The translations under genes and the position numbers were made by a program. This document shows positions 49,717 through 58,052 of a DNA stretch of 64,000 nucleotides, piece by piece. The notes beneath the pieces are model-generated. The model was not told the DNA's origin and ran no database searches. It saw nothing but the letters and a program-made list of their open reading frames with translations. Source of the stretch: Candidatus Caenarcanales bacterium (lineage in GTDB: Bacteria > Cyanobacteriota > Vampirovibrionia > LMEP-6097); contig JABSOS010000006.1 in NCBI GenBank assembly GCA_013216135.1, positions 62,001 through 126,000 on the forward strand, read 5' to 3'. Within the stretch, counting starts at the first letter, position 1. Each line of letters starts with the position of its first letter.

Positions 49717-49885
49717 AATTAAAGTTTACTACATGGTGATTTTGACCATAAAGCTTCTCTTTAACAGATATAGGATCTATCCACCCATCCTCTTCTGCAG
49801 ATTTCTCACCTTCCATGATTAAAGTGTCTATATTATTTTCTTGATCTTCAATTAATTCATCTTCAAATTTCAAATTTGCATTCAT
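49706..49885 (-). CDS. small acidic protein heading the TA-like operon (not in supplied ORF track)
   Basis: 59 aa: MNANLKFEDELIEDQENNIDTLIMEGEKSAEEDGWIDPISVKEKLYGQNHHVVNFNYEN*; overlaps the antitoxin start by 11 bp. Confidence 0.55.
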   Translation of the reverse strand: MNANLKFEDELIEDQENNIDTLIMEGEKSAEEDGWIDPISVKEKLYGQNHHVVNFNYEN

Positions 49886-49981
49886 TAAACTTTACCTATT
49901 AATAAGATTATCAACCATCTTTGTTAAGGTGTAATTAAATCAGTGATTACCGCAAATTTATTAGTTCACTTGTAAAGTGTG

Positions 49982-50962
49982 TTAGCTCTGCGGTCCAGCC
50001 CAAGTCTTCTTACGATTTGAAACGTCCATCATTCTTTCAATCGTTAATCTAGCTGGTTCAATAATTTCTTCTGGAATATGAATCTCCGTGAACTCTTGAT
50101 CAATAGCGTTATAAAGATTCTCAAGGCTATGGTATTTCATATTCGGGCAAAGCGGTAATGGGAACACAGTCGTGATTTTCTTGTCAGGCATATCTGCTTG
50201 CATTCTTGCTACTAAGCCTTGCTCTGAAAGGATTACAAATTCATTTTTCTCATGCTCTTGAACGAAATTATAAATAGCAGAAGTGCTACCGACAAAGTCG
50301 GCTTTTCTCCAAACATCTGGATTGCACTCTGGGTGAGCGATAATTACAGCATCTGGTAATTTTTCTCTCTGCTTATCTACTTCAAGTGGAGTTATTTGCC
50401 AGTGCGTAGGACAGAAGCCATCATAGATATGGATTTTTTTAGAAGGGATTTTTTCTTGAACCCATTCACCTAAACCTTTGTCTGGAACGAAGATTACTTC
50501 TTCAGCATCTAGTGACTCTACGATATCAACAGCATTCGTGCTAGTACAACAAATATCAGACTCAGCTTTAACCGCAGCAGAGCTGTTTATGTAACATACT
50601 ACTGGAGCACCTTTATGGTCATCTTTGAAGAGTTTTAGATCTTCTACGTTAATCATATCTGCCATAGGACAACCTGACTGGATATCAGGTAATAAAACTT
50701 TTTTATTAGGATTTAACAGCTTTGCTGTTTCAGCCATGAAGTGCACACCACAGAAAGCTATGATATCAGCGTCAGTAGCTTCAGCTTTTTTCGAGAGCAT
50801 AAGACTATCACCGACAAAGTCAGCGACTCTTTGAGTTTCCAATCTCTGATATATGTGAGTAAGAATTACTGCGTTCTTCTTTTCTGCTAAAGCACGAATT
50901 TTGTCAAAGAGTTCTTGCTTTTCAGCAGTTTTATCAACTACAGATCGAGCCATTAATGACAT
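49982..50962 (-). CDS. nadA: quinolinate synthase A
   Basis: ILTHIYQRLETQRVADFVGDS, GFCPTHWQITP, HPECNPDVWRKADFVGSTS. Confidence 0.96.
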   Translation of the reverse strand: MSLMARSVVDKTAEKQELFDKIRALAEKKNAVILTHIYQRLETQRVADFVGDSLMLSKKAEATDADIIAFCGVHFMAETAKLLNPNKKVLLPDIQSGCPMADMINVEDLKLFKDDHKGAPVVCYINSSAAVKAESDICCTSTNAVDIVESLDAEEVIFVPDKGLGEWVQEKIPSKKIHIYDGFCPTHWQITPLEVDKQREKLPDAVIIAHPECNPDVWRKADFVGSTSAIYNFVQEHEKNEFVILSEQGLVARMQADMPDKKITTVFPLPLCPNMKYHSLENLYNAIDQEFTEIHIPEEIIEPARLTIERMMDVSNRKKTWAGPQS

Positions 50963-50978
50963 AGTATTAACAATTTTA

Positions 50979-52022
50979 CTATAGTGATAAGTAATCTGCT
51001 AAGCTTTTTGCACTTAAAAGAGCATCTTCTGCATAAGAGCCGATACACCAGTCACCACAGACATAAATTTGTTCTGATTTATCTTCGGGAAGTGAATCTC
51101 GTATGAATAAATTCTCGTGCCTGAAATCTTTGATTTCTAAGGCTGGCTTTAGAGTTTCAGAGTATAACCATCTGTGAATATGTGAAAAGTCAATTTCTAA
51201 ATCCTTGATACCACATAGTGATAAGCATTCCTCTGTTAATAATTTTTTTAGGTTTTCCTTGTCGATTTCGATATGAGATTTTGACCAGAAGCGGTTTGCT
51301 TTAATGACAAGACTGGTAATTTCACTATTACGCCCAGGTTTTTTATGATTGAAAACTATATCTGAAATAGGTGAGTGAGTGATTTTTATGATACCTGAGT
51401 TTAGTACATGCTCAGAACTTTTCAGAGTATCTTTACTGGAGAGTAAAACTACAAAGTTTGAACTCATTACTGCTCTTAGGCAGACGCTGCTGATTTCGGT
51501 AAAGTTTTTAGTTATCTCAGCACTTTGTACACTTGGAGCTGTACAAATAATTTTAGCAAAGCCATCTATCTCAATTTCTGATTCTTCTTTTTCTATTTTT
51601 AAAGAATAGTTATTTTCAGCTTTTTTGATAATTTCAAGAACTTTATGAGATTTGTAATTGTGCTCAATTTTTTCTAGGAATTTTTTGCTGAGGCTGCTCG
51701 CAAAAGGTTTTGCTGTGTAATATTCTTCGATACTTTCTTCAGTTGCAGCAGAATCATATTTATCAATTTCAAGAACTTTTGCTTGCCATCTTGTGAGAAC
51801 ATCTGAGAAAGCTTCACTTTCAAGTTCTTTTTTTAGTTCAGAGTTATTGATTTTAAAATAAGATAAACCGAAATCAAAACTCGTTTCGTCAGTTCGTTTG
51901 GAAGAGCTTCTTCCTCCATCACCGCGTGCTTTGTCAAAACAGTGTACTTCGTATTTATCTTTTAATAAATACGCTAAGTATGAGCCACTGAGCCCGGTTC
52001 CGATTATTGCAATTTTTTCCAC
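50979..52022 (-). CDS. FAD/NAD(P)-binding oxidoreductase (renalase-like)
   Basis: IAIIGTGLSGSYLAYLL, FDKARGDGGRSSSKR, C-terminal VCGDWCIGSYAEDALLSAKSLAD. Confidence 0.82.
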   Translation of the reverse strand: MEKIAIIGTGLSGSYLAYLLKDKYEVHCFDKARGDGGRSSSKRTDETSFDFGLSYFKINNSELKKELESEAFSDVLTRWQAKVLEIDKYDSAATEESIEEYYTAKPFASSLSKKFLEKIEHNYKSHKVLEIIKKAENNYSLKIEKEESEIEIDGFAKIICTAPSVQSAEITKNFTEISSVCLRAVMSSNFVVLLSSKDTLKSSEHVLNSGIIKITHSPISDIVFNHKKPGRNSEITSLVIKANRFWSKSHIEIDKENLKKLLTEECLSLCGIKDLEIDFSHIHRWLYSETLKPALEIKDFRHENLFIRDSLPEDKSEQIYVCGDWCIGSYAEDALLSAKSLADYLSL

Positions 52023-52199
52023 TGGTTTAATTTAAGATAGCAAAGTCTTTTGCTTCAGAATCTATTATGCCCATATTTTCCTAAGATTACAAGAATACTC
52101 TTATCAAAATAATAGTGTATTTACATTTGTATGTGTTGAATACGCTGACAATGTATTCAAGAGTCGCGGGTAATTATTAAAAATAAAGGAGTAAATAGT

Positions 52200-52820
52200 A
52201 TGGTATTTGGTTATATACAGGAACAGGCTGAACGTTTTGGCAGGACAATTGGAAGGACAATTGATAAAAGTAAAAGAATATTTGATGGAGTTGTTAATGG
52301 CTCTGAAAAAGATTAACAGCAGGATAAAAAGATCAGTAGTATTGAAAAACAAGTTCTACAAAATGAAAGAGATATTTTAGATATTCAAAAGAAAGCAGAG
52401 GAGTTAGGTATCGATGTTAGTAAGTGGGATCAAGTACCAAATTATGAAAATGTTCAAGCTCTGATAGACAATATGAATACTAATGTGGCTATTATTAGTG
52501 GTTTGGAAAATGCTGATGGATCAAAACCATTGACTTCTGAGCAACAAGAAAAAATTAAACTTGCTCTTCAGAATTTGTCAGAGGCATCACACACTGCTAT
52601 TACCAGTGATGACCCGAAGCAAAATTTGGCAAATACTAATACCAGGTTAATCATGAATTCATTAAATGCATTAAATTCAGTGTTAGTTCATGTTGCTAAT
52701 GGAAATATTAAAAACCCAGATCACCTTTCTCCATTAATAAATAAAATTAATGAAAGAGCGGAAAACTTACCTAAGGGTATAGCTGAAGGCGATGACAAAA
52801 AAACTATGGTTAGAGCTTAG
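52200..52820 (+). pseudogene. hypothetical gene interrupted by one in-frame UAA (52314-52316)
   Basis: ATG 52200 preceded by AAAGGAG; 38 codons, TAA, then the same frame is open to 52820 (includes listed ORF 52473..52820). Confidence 0.7.
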
Positions 52821-52979
52821 TTTATGATTCTTAACCAACTCTGTATTTACGGATTCTTAAAATAAAAGAAAATTAATTAAAGATAATAGGAGTTTTGCTA
52901 ATATATATTCTAATCTCTCGAAGATTTACTAGTAAAATAATTTATAAACTAGTTTAACTAAGAGATTGAGGAAAGCAAA

Positions 52980-53387
52980 ATGAGTGAATCTTTTAAGGTC
53001 GCAGAGTTGGTTAAGGCATTTATGCAAGCATCTATAAATAGCTTAGAAGCTATGCTTAGAAAGCTTCAAGCTAATACACATAGTATGAAAAATGAGCTTG
53101 CTCAAAGACTTGATTACTATAAATATGTCGCAAGTCAGTACATGGAATTCTATGGTAGAAAAGAAAACCAAGAAGTTCTGAAAAGAAACCTTAAAGATTA
53201 TTCTCAATACTTAATCGAAAAACAAAAGTATAAGTTTAACCAAAAGAAAGAGTCAATCATTGATAAGTATAAGTACGAAAAATATAAACTTCTGAGAAGG
53301 TTAGACCAGTCAAAAGAAGAGCTTTCATATAAAGCTACTATGTTTAAAGATCAAGCAGAGAAAGCACTAGAGCAAATTGGAAACTAA
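52980..53387 (+). CDS. hypothetical coiled-coil protein
   Basis: 135 aa Lys/Tyr-rich helical ORF; terminator downstream. Confidence 0.6.
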   Translation: MSESFKVAELVKAFMQASINSLEAMLRKLQANTHSMKNELAQRLDYYKYVASQYMEFYGRKENQEVLKRNLKDYSQYLIEKQKYKFNQKKESIIDKYKYEKYKLLRRLDQSKEELSYKATMFKDQAEKALEQIGN

Positions 53388-53410
53388 GAATATTTTGAAA
53401 ATATTTCATA

Positions 53411-53442
53411 AAAAAAGAGCCTCATTTGAAGCTCTTTTTTTA
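53411..53442. terminator. rho-independent terminator between convergent genes
   Basis: aaaaaagagc-ctcatttgaa-gctctttttt. Confidence 0.7.
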
Positions 53443-53458
53443 TTTATAGTGATAGCTA

Positions 53459-53776
53459 TTAAACTAATTTATCAATAGCTTCTTTAATTTTCTCTTTAGA
53501 TAAAGAACCTACAAGCATTTCTACTGGTTTTTTATCTTTGAAGATAATCATAGTAGGAATACTATTGATTCTGAACTCTAAAGATTTATTAGGGTTTTCA
53601 TCAGTATTTAATTTTACGATTTTAGCTTTACCTTCGTATTCACCTGCAAGCTCATCAATAACTGGAGCTAAAGCTCTACAAGGTCCACACCAAGGTGCCC
53701 AAAAATCTACTAATACTGGTACATCTGAGTCAATTACTTCTGACTCGAAATTTGTGTCGTTTACTTCTACTGCCAT
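53459..53776 (-). CDS. trxA: thioredoxin
   Basis: VDFWAPWCGPCRALAPVIDELA, INSIPTMIIF. Confidence 0.97.
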   Translation of the reverse strand: MAVEVNDTNFESEVIDSDVPVLVDFWAPWCGPCRALAPVIDELAGEYEGKAKIVKLNTDENPNKSLEFRINSIPTMIIFKDKKPVEMLVGSLSKEKIKEAIDKLV

Positions 53777-53814
53777 GCTTCAAATTTTAGCACGCGAGAA
53801 CACCTCATAACTCT

Positions 53815-53862
53815 AACTTCTGCGTTCCACTCGTCCTCTAATCCTCGCAAGCCTTGAATTTA
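53815..53862. repeat. intergenic repeat element, copy R2 (core)
   Basis: AACTTCTGCGTTCC (53815-53828) and AGCCTTGAATTTA (53850-53862), both identical to R1. Confidence 0.65.
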
Positions 53863-53939
53863 GAGCCCTGAGATGCTCTCGTATTATTGCAAATTTTGAC
53901 GCCCCACTCTCAACAGATATACTAGTGTCAATTAAGGAT

Positions 53940-54356
53940 TTAAAGTCTTAATAAACCTTGTTCGCTGCCTACCAGGGATGTTAATCCGGTTTTAGGGCTT
54001 GGTGTGTAAAAACAAAACATGTGTCTATTTGGGCTTAAGTCGTTGAGAGGGCTATTTAATCCTGCCCACTGATATAAAGTTAACTCTTCAGTACCTTCTT
54101 CTATACCTTTTAGAACTGACTCTACCCTGAATTTTAGTTCCAGTTTTTTTATTCCAGGTGAATTAATAAGATTTTTTTCTATCAAATTTCCCACAAAAAC
54201 CATTCCTGAGTGATCGTAAGTTTCATCTGAGCTAAGGCTTCTTGAAAGCGCAAAAGTGTTGCCTAGCTCTACTTTTTTAATATTGTTTGCATGCAACTTA
54301 GAAAAGTTACTTGAAAGAAAAAAACTGATGAATAGAAATAGTGCTAACTTTTTCAT
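53940..54356 (-). CDS. hypothetical secreted protein
   Basis: Signal peptide MKKLALFLFISFFLSSNFSKLHA; start moved from 54416 to 54356. Confidence 0.6.
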   Translation of the reverse strand: MKKLALFLFISFFLSSNFSKLHANNIKKVELGNTFALSRSLSSDETYDHSGMVFVGNLIEKNLINSPGIKKLELKFRVESVLKGIEEGTEELTLYQWAGLNSPLNDLSPNRHMFCFYTPSPKTGLTSLVGSEQGLLRL

Positions 54357-54384
54357 TTGATCTTTATTATAATAGGAATGGTTT

Positions 54385-54807
54385 ATGAAAAAAAACTTTC
54401 TTTTATTTAGTCTCATCTTTGTAACTTTATTTTCTTTAAGTTCTTGCTCCTCAATTTCAAGTAAAGGATCAGGATCAAAATCTCAGTTGGTTACATTTTT
54501 AGAGGCTAATTCCTCAGAAAATTTTGCGGTAATTAAATTTTTTGCTACATGGTGTGGAACTTGTAAAAGATACGCTCCTGAGTTTGCTCGAGTCGAGGCG
54601 GATTACGCTAAGAGAAAGGAAGCTGTAGATTTTTATAGTGTTGATGTCGACAATAAAAACTATGCTGCTTTAGTAAGAGAATTGAAGATTGGGGTGATTC
54701 CTACTACATATTTCATCAGTAAAGACAGAAAGACGGTTTATAATAGAATCGGTAACATTAAAACTGATAAGCTTGATGCTTTAATCCAAGATTTATTAGC
54801 GAAATAG
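54385..54807 (+). CDS. thioredoxin-fold lipoprotein
   Basis: Lipobox LSSC; FFATWCGTCKRYAPEF; cis-Pro VIPTTYF. Confidence 0.88.
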   Translation: MKKNFLLFSLIFVTLFSLSSCSSISSKGSGSKSQLVTFLEANSSENFAVIKFFATWCGTCKRYAPEFARVEADYAKRKEAVDFYSVDVDNKNYAALVRELKIGVIPTTYFISKDRKTVYNRIGNIKTDKLDALIQDLLAK

Positions 54808-54824
54808 TTACGAATAGGAGATGA

Positions 54825-55577
54825 ATGATAACTGAATCTGTAAAAATTGCAAAATCAGCTTTTATCGGAGATTCCGTTAGTATTGGTGATGGCTCTGAGA
54901 TTGGTGAAGGCGTAATAATCCGTGATGGGGTTACTATCGGTAAGAATTGTAAAATTTTTCCTTACGCTGTTATCGGTGAAGCTCCTCAGGATCACAGTTT
55001 TGCTGGTGAAGAAAGTTTTGTAGAGATAGGTGATAATAATTCTATCCGTGAGTTTGTAACTATTAATAAAGGTGTCGGAGAAGGTTCTAAAACGATACTC
55101 GGTAATGATAATTACATCATGGCTTATAGCCACCTAGCTCACAATGTTACTGTGAAAAATAATGTTACTATCGCTAATTCTGTTCAGTTAGCAGGACATT
55201 CTTTTATCGATGATTATGTAAATATTGGTGGTTTAACTGCTATTCACCAAGGCTGTAAAGTTGGTAAACTTGCTATGGTTTCAGGTATGTCAGCTACGAA
55301 TAAAGACTTACCTCCATATTTTATGTTTGGTTTAACCCCAGCTATAGCTGCGACGATTAATCGTCATGGTTTAAAAAAATATGGTTTTAAAAATGAAGTG
55401 ATGAATGAAATTTTTAAAGCGTTTAAAATTATCTATAAAAGCGGTATACCACTTCCTCAAGTAATTGAAAGATTGGATGAGGAACTTATTAAGTCAGAGG
55501 AAATTGAATATTTAATCGAATTCCTTAGAAGTTCTAAGCGTGGTATCAAGCTAGGAAGATCAGCTCTCAGAGTTTAA
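54825..55577 (+). CDS. lpxA: acyl-ACP--UDP-N-acetylglucosamine O-acyltransferase
   Basis: Hexapeptide repeats; GEAPQDHSFAGEES, REFVTINKG, NYIMAYSHLAHN, HQGCKVG. Confidence 0.93.
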   Translation: MITESVKIAKSAFIGDSVSIGDGSEIGEGVIIRDGVTIGKNCKIFPYAVIGEAPQDHSFAGEESFVEIGDNNSIREFVTINKGVGEGSKTILGNDNYIMAYSHLAHNVTVKNNVTIANSVQLAGHSFIDDYVNIGGLTAIHQGCKVGKLAMVSGMSATNKDLPPYFMFGLTPAIAATINRHGLKKYGFKNEVMNEIFKAFKIIYKSGIPLPQVIERLDEELIKSEEIEYLIEFLRSSKRGIKLGRSALRV

Positions 55578-55579
55578 TT

Positions 55580-56143
55580 ATGTCAAAACGTAAAATACTT
55601 AAGTATGGATCAGAGATTCTTAGACGTGCGTCAACGCCAGTGTCTAAGTTTGATAAGCGTTTGAAGAAAATAGTTGATGATATGCTGGATACTATGTATG
55701 CAGCTCATGGAGTTGGCTTAGCTGCACCCCAGGTCGGTATTAATCAAAGAATCGTAGTTATAGACGCTGAGTATGGTTCTGATAGATATGACGATGAAGG
55801 TAATGCTACAGGAAGGAAAAATCCACGTAATCCTTTGATATTAATTAACCCAGAGATAACTCATATGGAAGGTGAGCTTGAAAGCTTTGAAGGTTGTTTA
55901 AGTTTCCCAGAGGTTTACTTTAATGTAACTCGTGCTAAAAAAATTAAGTTTAAATTCCATGATATTAAAGGTAAAGAAATTGAAATGGAAGCAGAGGGGG
56001 ACCTTTTCTGTCGCTGCGTGCAGCATGAGCTTGATCATTTAAATGGACAGCTTTTTGTTGATATTGCTAACGATAAAATCGTTGCTAGAGATGAACTCGA
56101 CAAGCATGGCTTTGCTAATGTTGATTCTCAGCCGCTTGCTTAA
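55580..56143 (+). CDS. def: peptide deformylase
   Basis: GVGLAAPQVG, EGCLSFP, QHELDHLNGQLF. Confidence 0.97.
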   Translation: MSKRKILKYGSEILRRASTPVSKFDKRLKKIVDDMLDTMYAAHGVGLAAPQVGINQRIVVIDAEYGSDRYDDEGNATGRKNPRNPLILINPEITHMEGELESFEGCLSFPEVYFNVTRAKKIKFKFHDIKGKEIEMEAEGDLFCRCVQHELDHLNGQLFVDIANDKIVARDELDKHGFANVDSQPLA

Positions 56144-56955
56144 AGTAAATTAAACTCTGTTTTTAAAATTTCTTTAGTAATTGGAATTCTTGCTTGCACT
56201 GCTTTGCTTTTGAAAAATTCTTTTTCACTAGGACTATAAACATTTGTCGCAAAGAAATATTTATTCGAGTTTTGCTCTAGATACCCTATAAACCAAGACA
56301 TCTGCTCTACTCCCTTATCAGTAGTTCCTGTTTTTCCTCTAAGAATATATTTGTCACTGTGCTCATGAATCATGATTGTTTTAGTTTTATCTATGCTTGA
56401 TTGATGGAAAGGTAAGTCATTACTATCAAGCTTTTTCAAAAATTCAACTTGTTCATAGGCTGAGACTTTAAAGCTTTGGTCTAACCAGAACGCATTAACT
56501 TTTTCTCCTATAGTTTCATTACCATAATGACTTTCCGTGAGGTAGTTTTGCATTTTACTGTGGCCAATTTCTTTAATGAGTTTCTGATAAACCCACTCAG
56601 CAGAATATTTATAGGCTTGCTCAAGGTTTAGATCTTGATTAAATGATTCAATGAAATGTTTAGTTCCATCCCATTTAAGGACAGTTTTTTCATTTTTAAT
56701 GACTTCTGAATCTAAAATTGCTAAAGTCCCAAAGATCTTAAAGCTAGAAGCTGGGCAAAGTCTTGTTTTTGCTCTTTCTTTGTTATAAACAAAGTACTGA
56801 TCTTTATTTTGATCATAGAGTAAAAAAGTTCCTTGGACTCGATACTTGGAAAAATATTTATTTAGGTCAATGTTTTTTTCTTTGTTTTGGGTGCAAGAAA
56901 AGTTAAAGCAAGTAAGTAGGAAAATTAAAAGTCCCCAAGTGGTAAAAGATCGCAT
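56140..56955 (-). CDS. class D (OXA-type) beta-lactamase-like lipoprotein
   Basis: PASSFK (SxxK), YGN, FWLDQSFKVS, GKTGT, SWFIG; lipobox FNFSC. Confidence 0.88.
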   Translation of the reverse strand: MRSFTTWGLLIFLLTCFNFSCTQNKEKNIDLNKYFSKYRVQGTFLLYDQNKDQYFVYNKERAKTRLCPASSFKIFGTLAILDSEVIKNEKTVLKWDGTKHFIESFNQDLNLEQAYKYSAEWVYQKLIKEIGHSKMQNYLTESHYGNETIGEKVNAFWLDQSFKVSAYEQVEFLKKLDSNDLPFHQSSIDKTKTIMIHEHSDKYILRGKTGTTDKGVEQMSWFIGYLEQNSNKYFFATNVYSPSEKEFFKSKAVQARIPITKEILKTEFNLL

Positions 56956-57002
56956 AACATCTTTAGTTTATAACAAGAACATGTCATATTTCAGATGATA
57001 TA

Positions 57003-57569
57003 TTGATAGATATAATGCCTGAAGCTCAATTGCAATTTGTAGATTTCTTGAGTAATATTTTTAGCAATCCTGTTATTTGCTCACTTCTTGGTGGATTTAT
57101 TGGTTATGTTGTTAAAGGTCTTCAAGATGCAAATGATCGTAAATTAAAGCATGATCAGGAAATTTTCCAAAAAGAAGCTGAGCTTTTTAATGAAAATAGT
57201 TTTGATTGTTTACTAAATGACTTATGGAATGCTTATTGTTTTTCAGATGAGAAAAGAATTATTGATAGATTTGAAGATTTCCATAAATCCCCTTCAAGTC
57301 AATTTCTGAAGAAGCAATTACAAGATGCTAGAAGAGAATTCATGAAAATGTTTGAGTCTTTGAGTTTGTTTATACGTACAAATTTTGATCATAATGATTA
57401 CACTAATGATCTTGAAGGAAGAGGGTTAAGGTATGATTTATTACCAAATAAAAACCCTCAATTTACCTTAGATTATCAACATGAATTTGAATATTTCAAT
57501 AAGCTTCGTGAGCTACAAGATTTTATAAATAAATCAGATGATGCTTACAAGGTATATCGAAAAAAATAA
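57003..57569 (+). CDS. hypothetical membrane-anchored protein
   Basis: N-terminal hydrophobic segment ICSLLGGFIGYVVKG. Confidence 0.6.
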   Translation: MIDIMPEAQLQFVDFLSNIFSNPVICSLLGGFIGYVVKGLQDANDRKLKHDQEIFQKEAELFNENSFDCLLNDLWNAYCFSDEKRIIDRFEDFHKSPSSQFLKKQLQDARREFMKMFESLSLFIRTNFDHNDYTNDLEGRGLRYDLLPNKNPQFTLDYQHEFEYFNKLRELQDFINKSDDAYKVYRKK

Positions 57570-57707
57570 AGAACCACCTTTATCTTTAAACTATGTCTTC
57601 CTTTTTGGTAGTGTTCATCACTCACTCATTTGAATTTTTTGAGTTTAGGGAATTTGAGGAAAAATGACCCCTAAAAATTCTCCGCAAATTTTCATAAATT
57701 TATATAT

Positions 57708-58052
57708 ATGAGTTTAACGGAGATGAGTGATAAGTTTTTTCCAGCGGTGACATTTCGTGGTCATCCTCTTACTGATAGGCAGTTAGGAATGTTAGAGCTT
57801 TTGGCAAAGGGCTATAGTAACCGGGAAATTAGTGAAATTATGATCCTCTCGATTAGGACTGTGGAATCTCACTTACATCGTTTACGAGCACTTATTGCAA
57901 AAGCTACAGCAAGTAAAAGTGTCAAGATCAATGATAGACAGCTAGTACTATTTGCAAAAGAAATGCTTGATGGTTATGAAGCGTATAAAGCGTTACTTGC
58001 TGGAGAGGAAAAGCTTACATCTTTTCAGGCGCAGAAATGCCAAGTAATCTAA
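57708..58052 (+). CDS. LuxR-type helix-turn-helix protein
   Basis: LTDRQLGMLELLAKGYSNREISEIMILSIRTVESHLHRLRALI. Confidence 0.85.
   Translation: MSLTEMSDKFFPAVTFRGHPLTDRQLGMLELLAKGYSNREISEIMILSIRTVESHLHRLRALIAKATASKSVKINDRQLVLFAKEMLDGYEAYKALLAGEEKLTSFQAQKCQVI

Noticed and set aside
52104-52352. Minus-strand 82-aa ORF
   Set aside because: Antisense to the better-supported interrupted gene starting at 52200.
53538-53810. Plus-strand 90-aa ORF over trxA
   Set aside because: Antisense of thioredoxin coding sequence.
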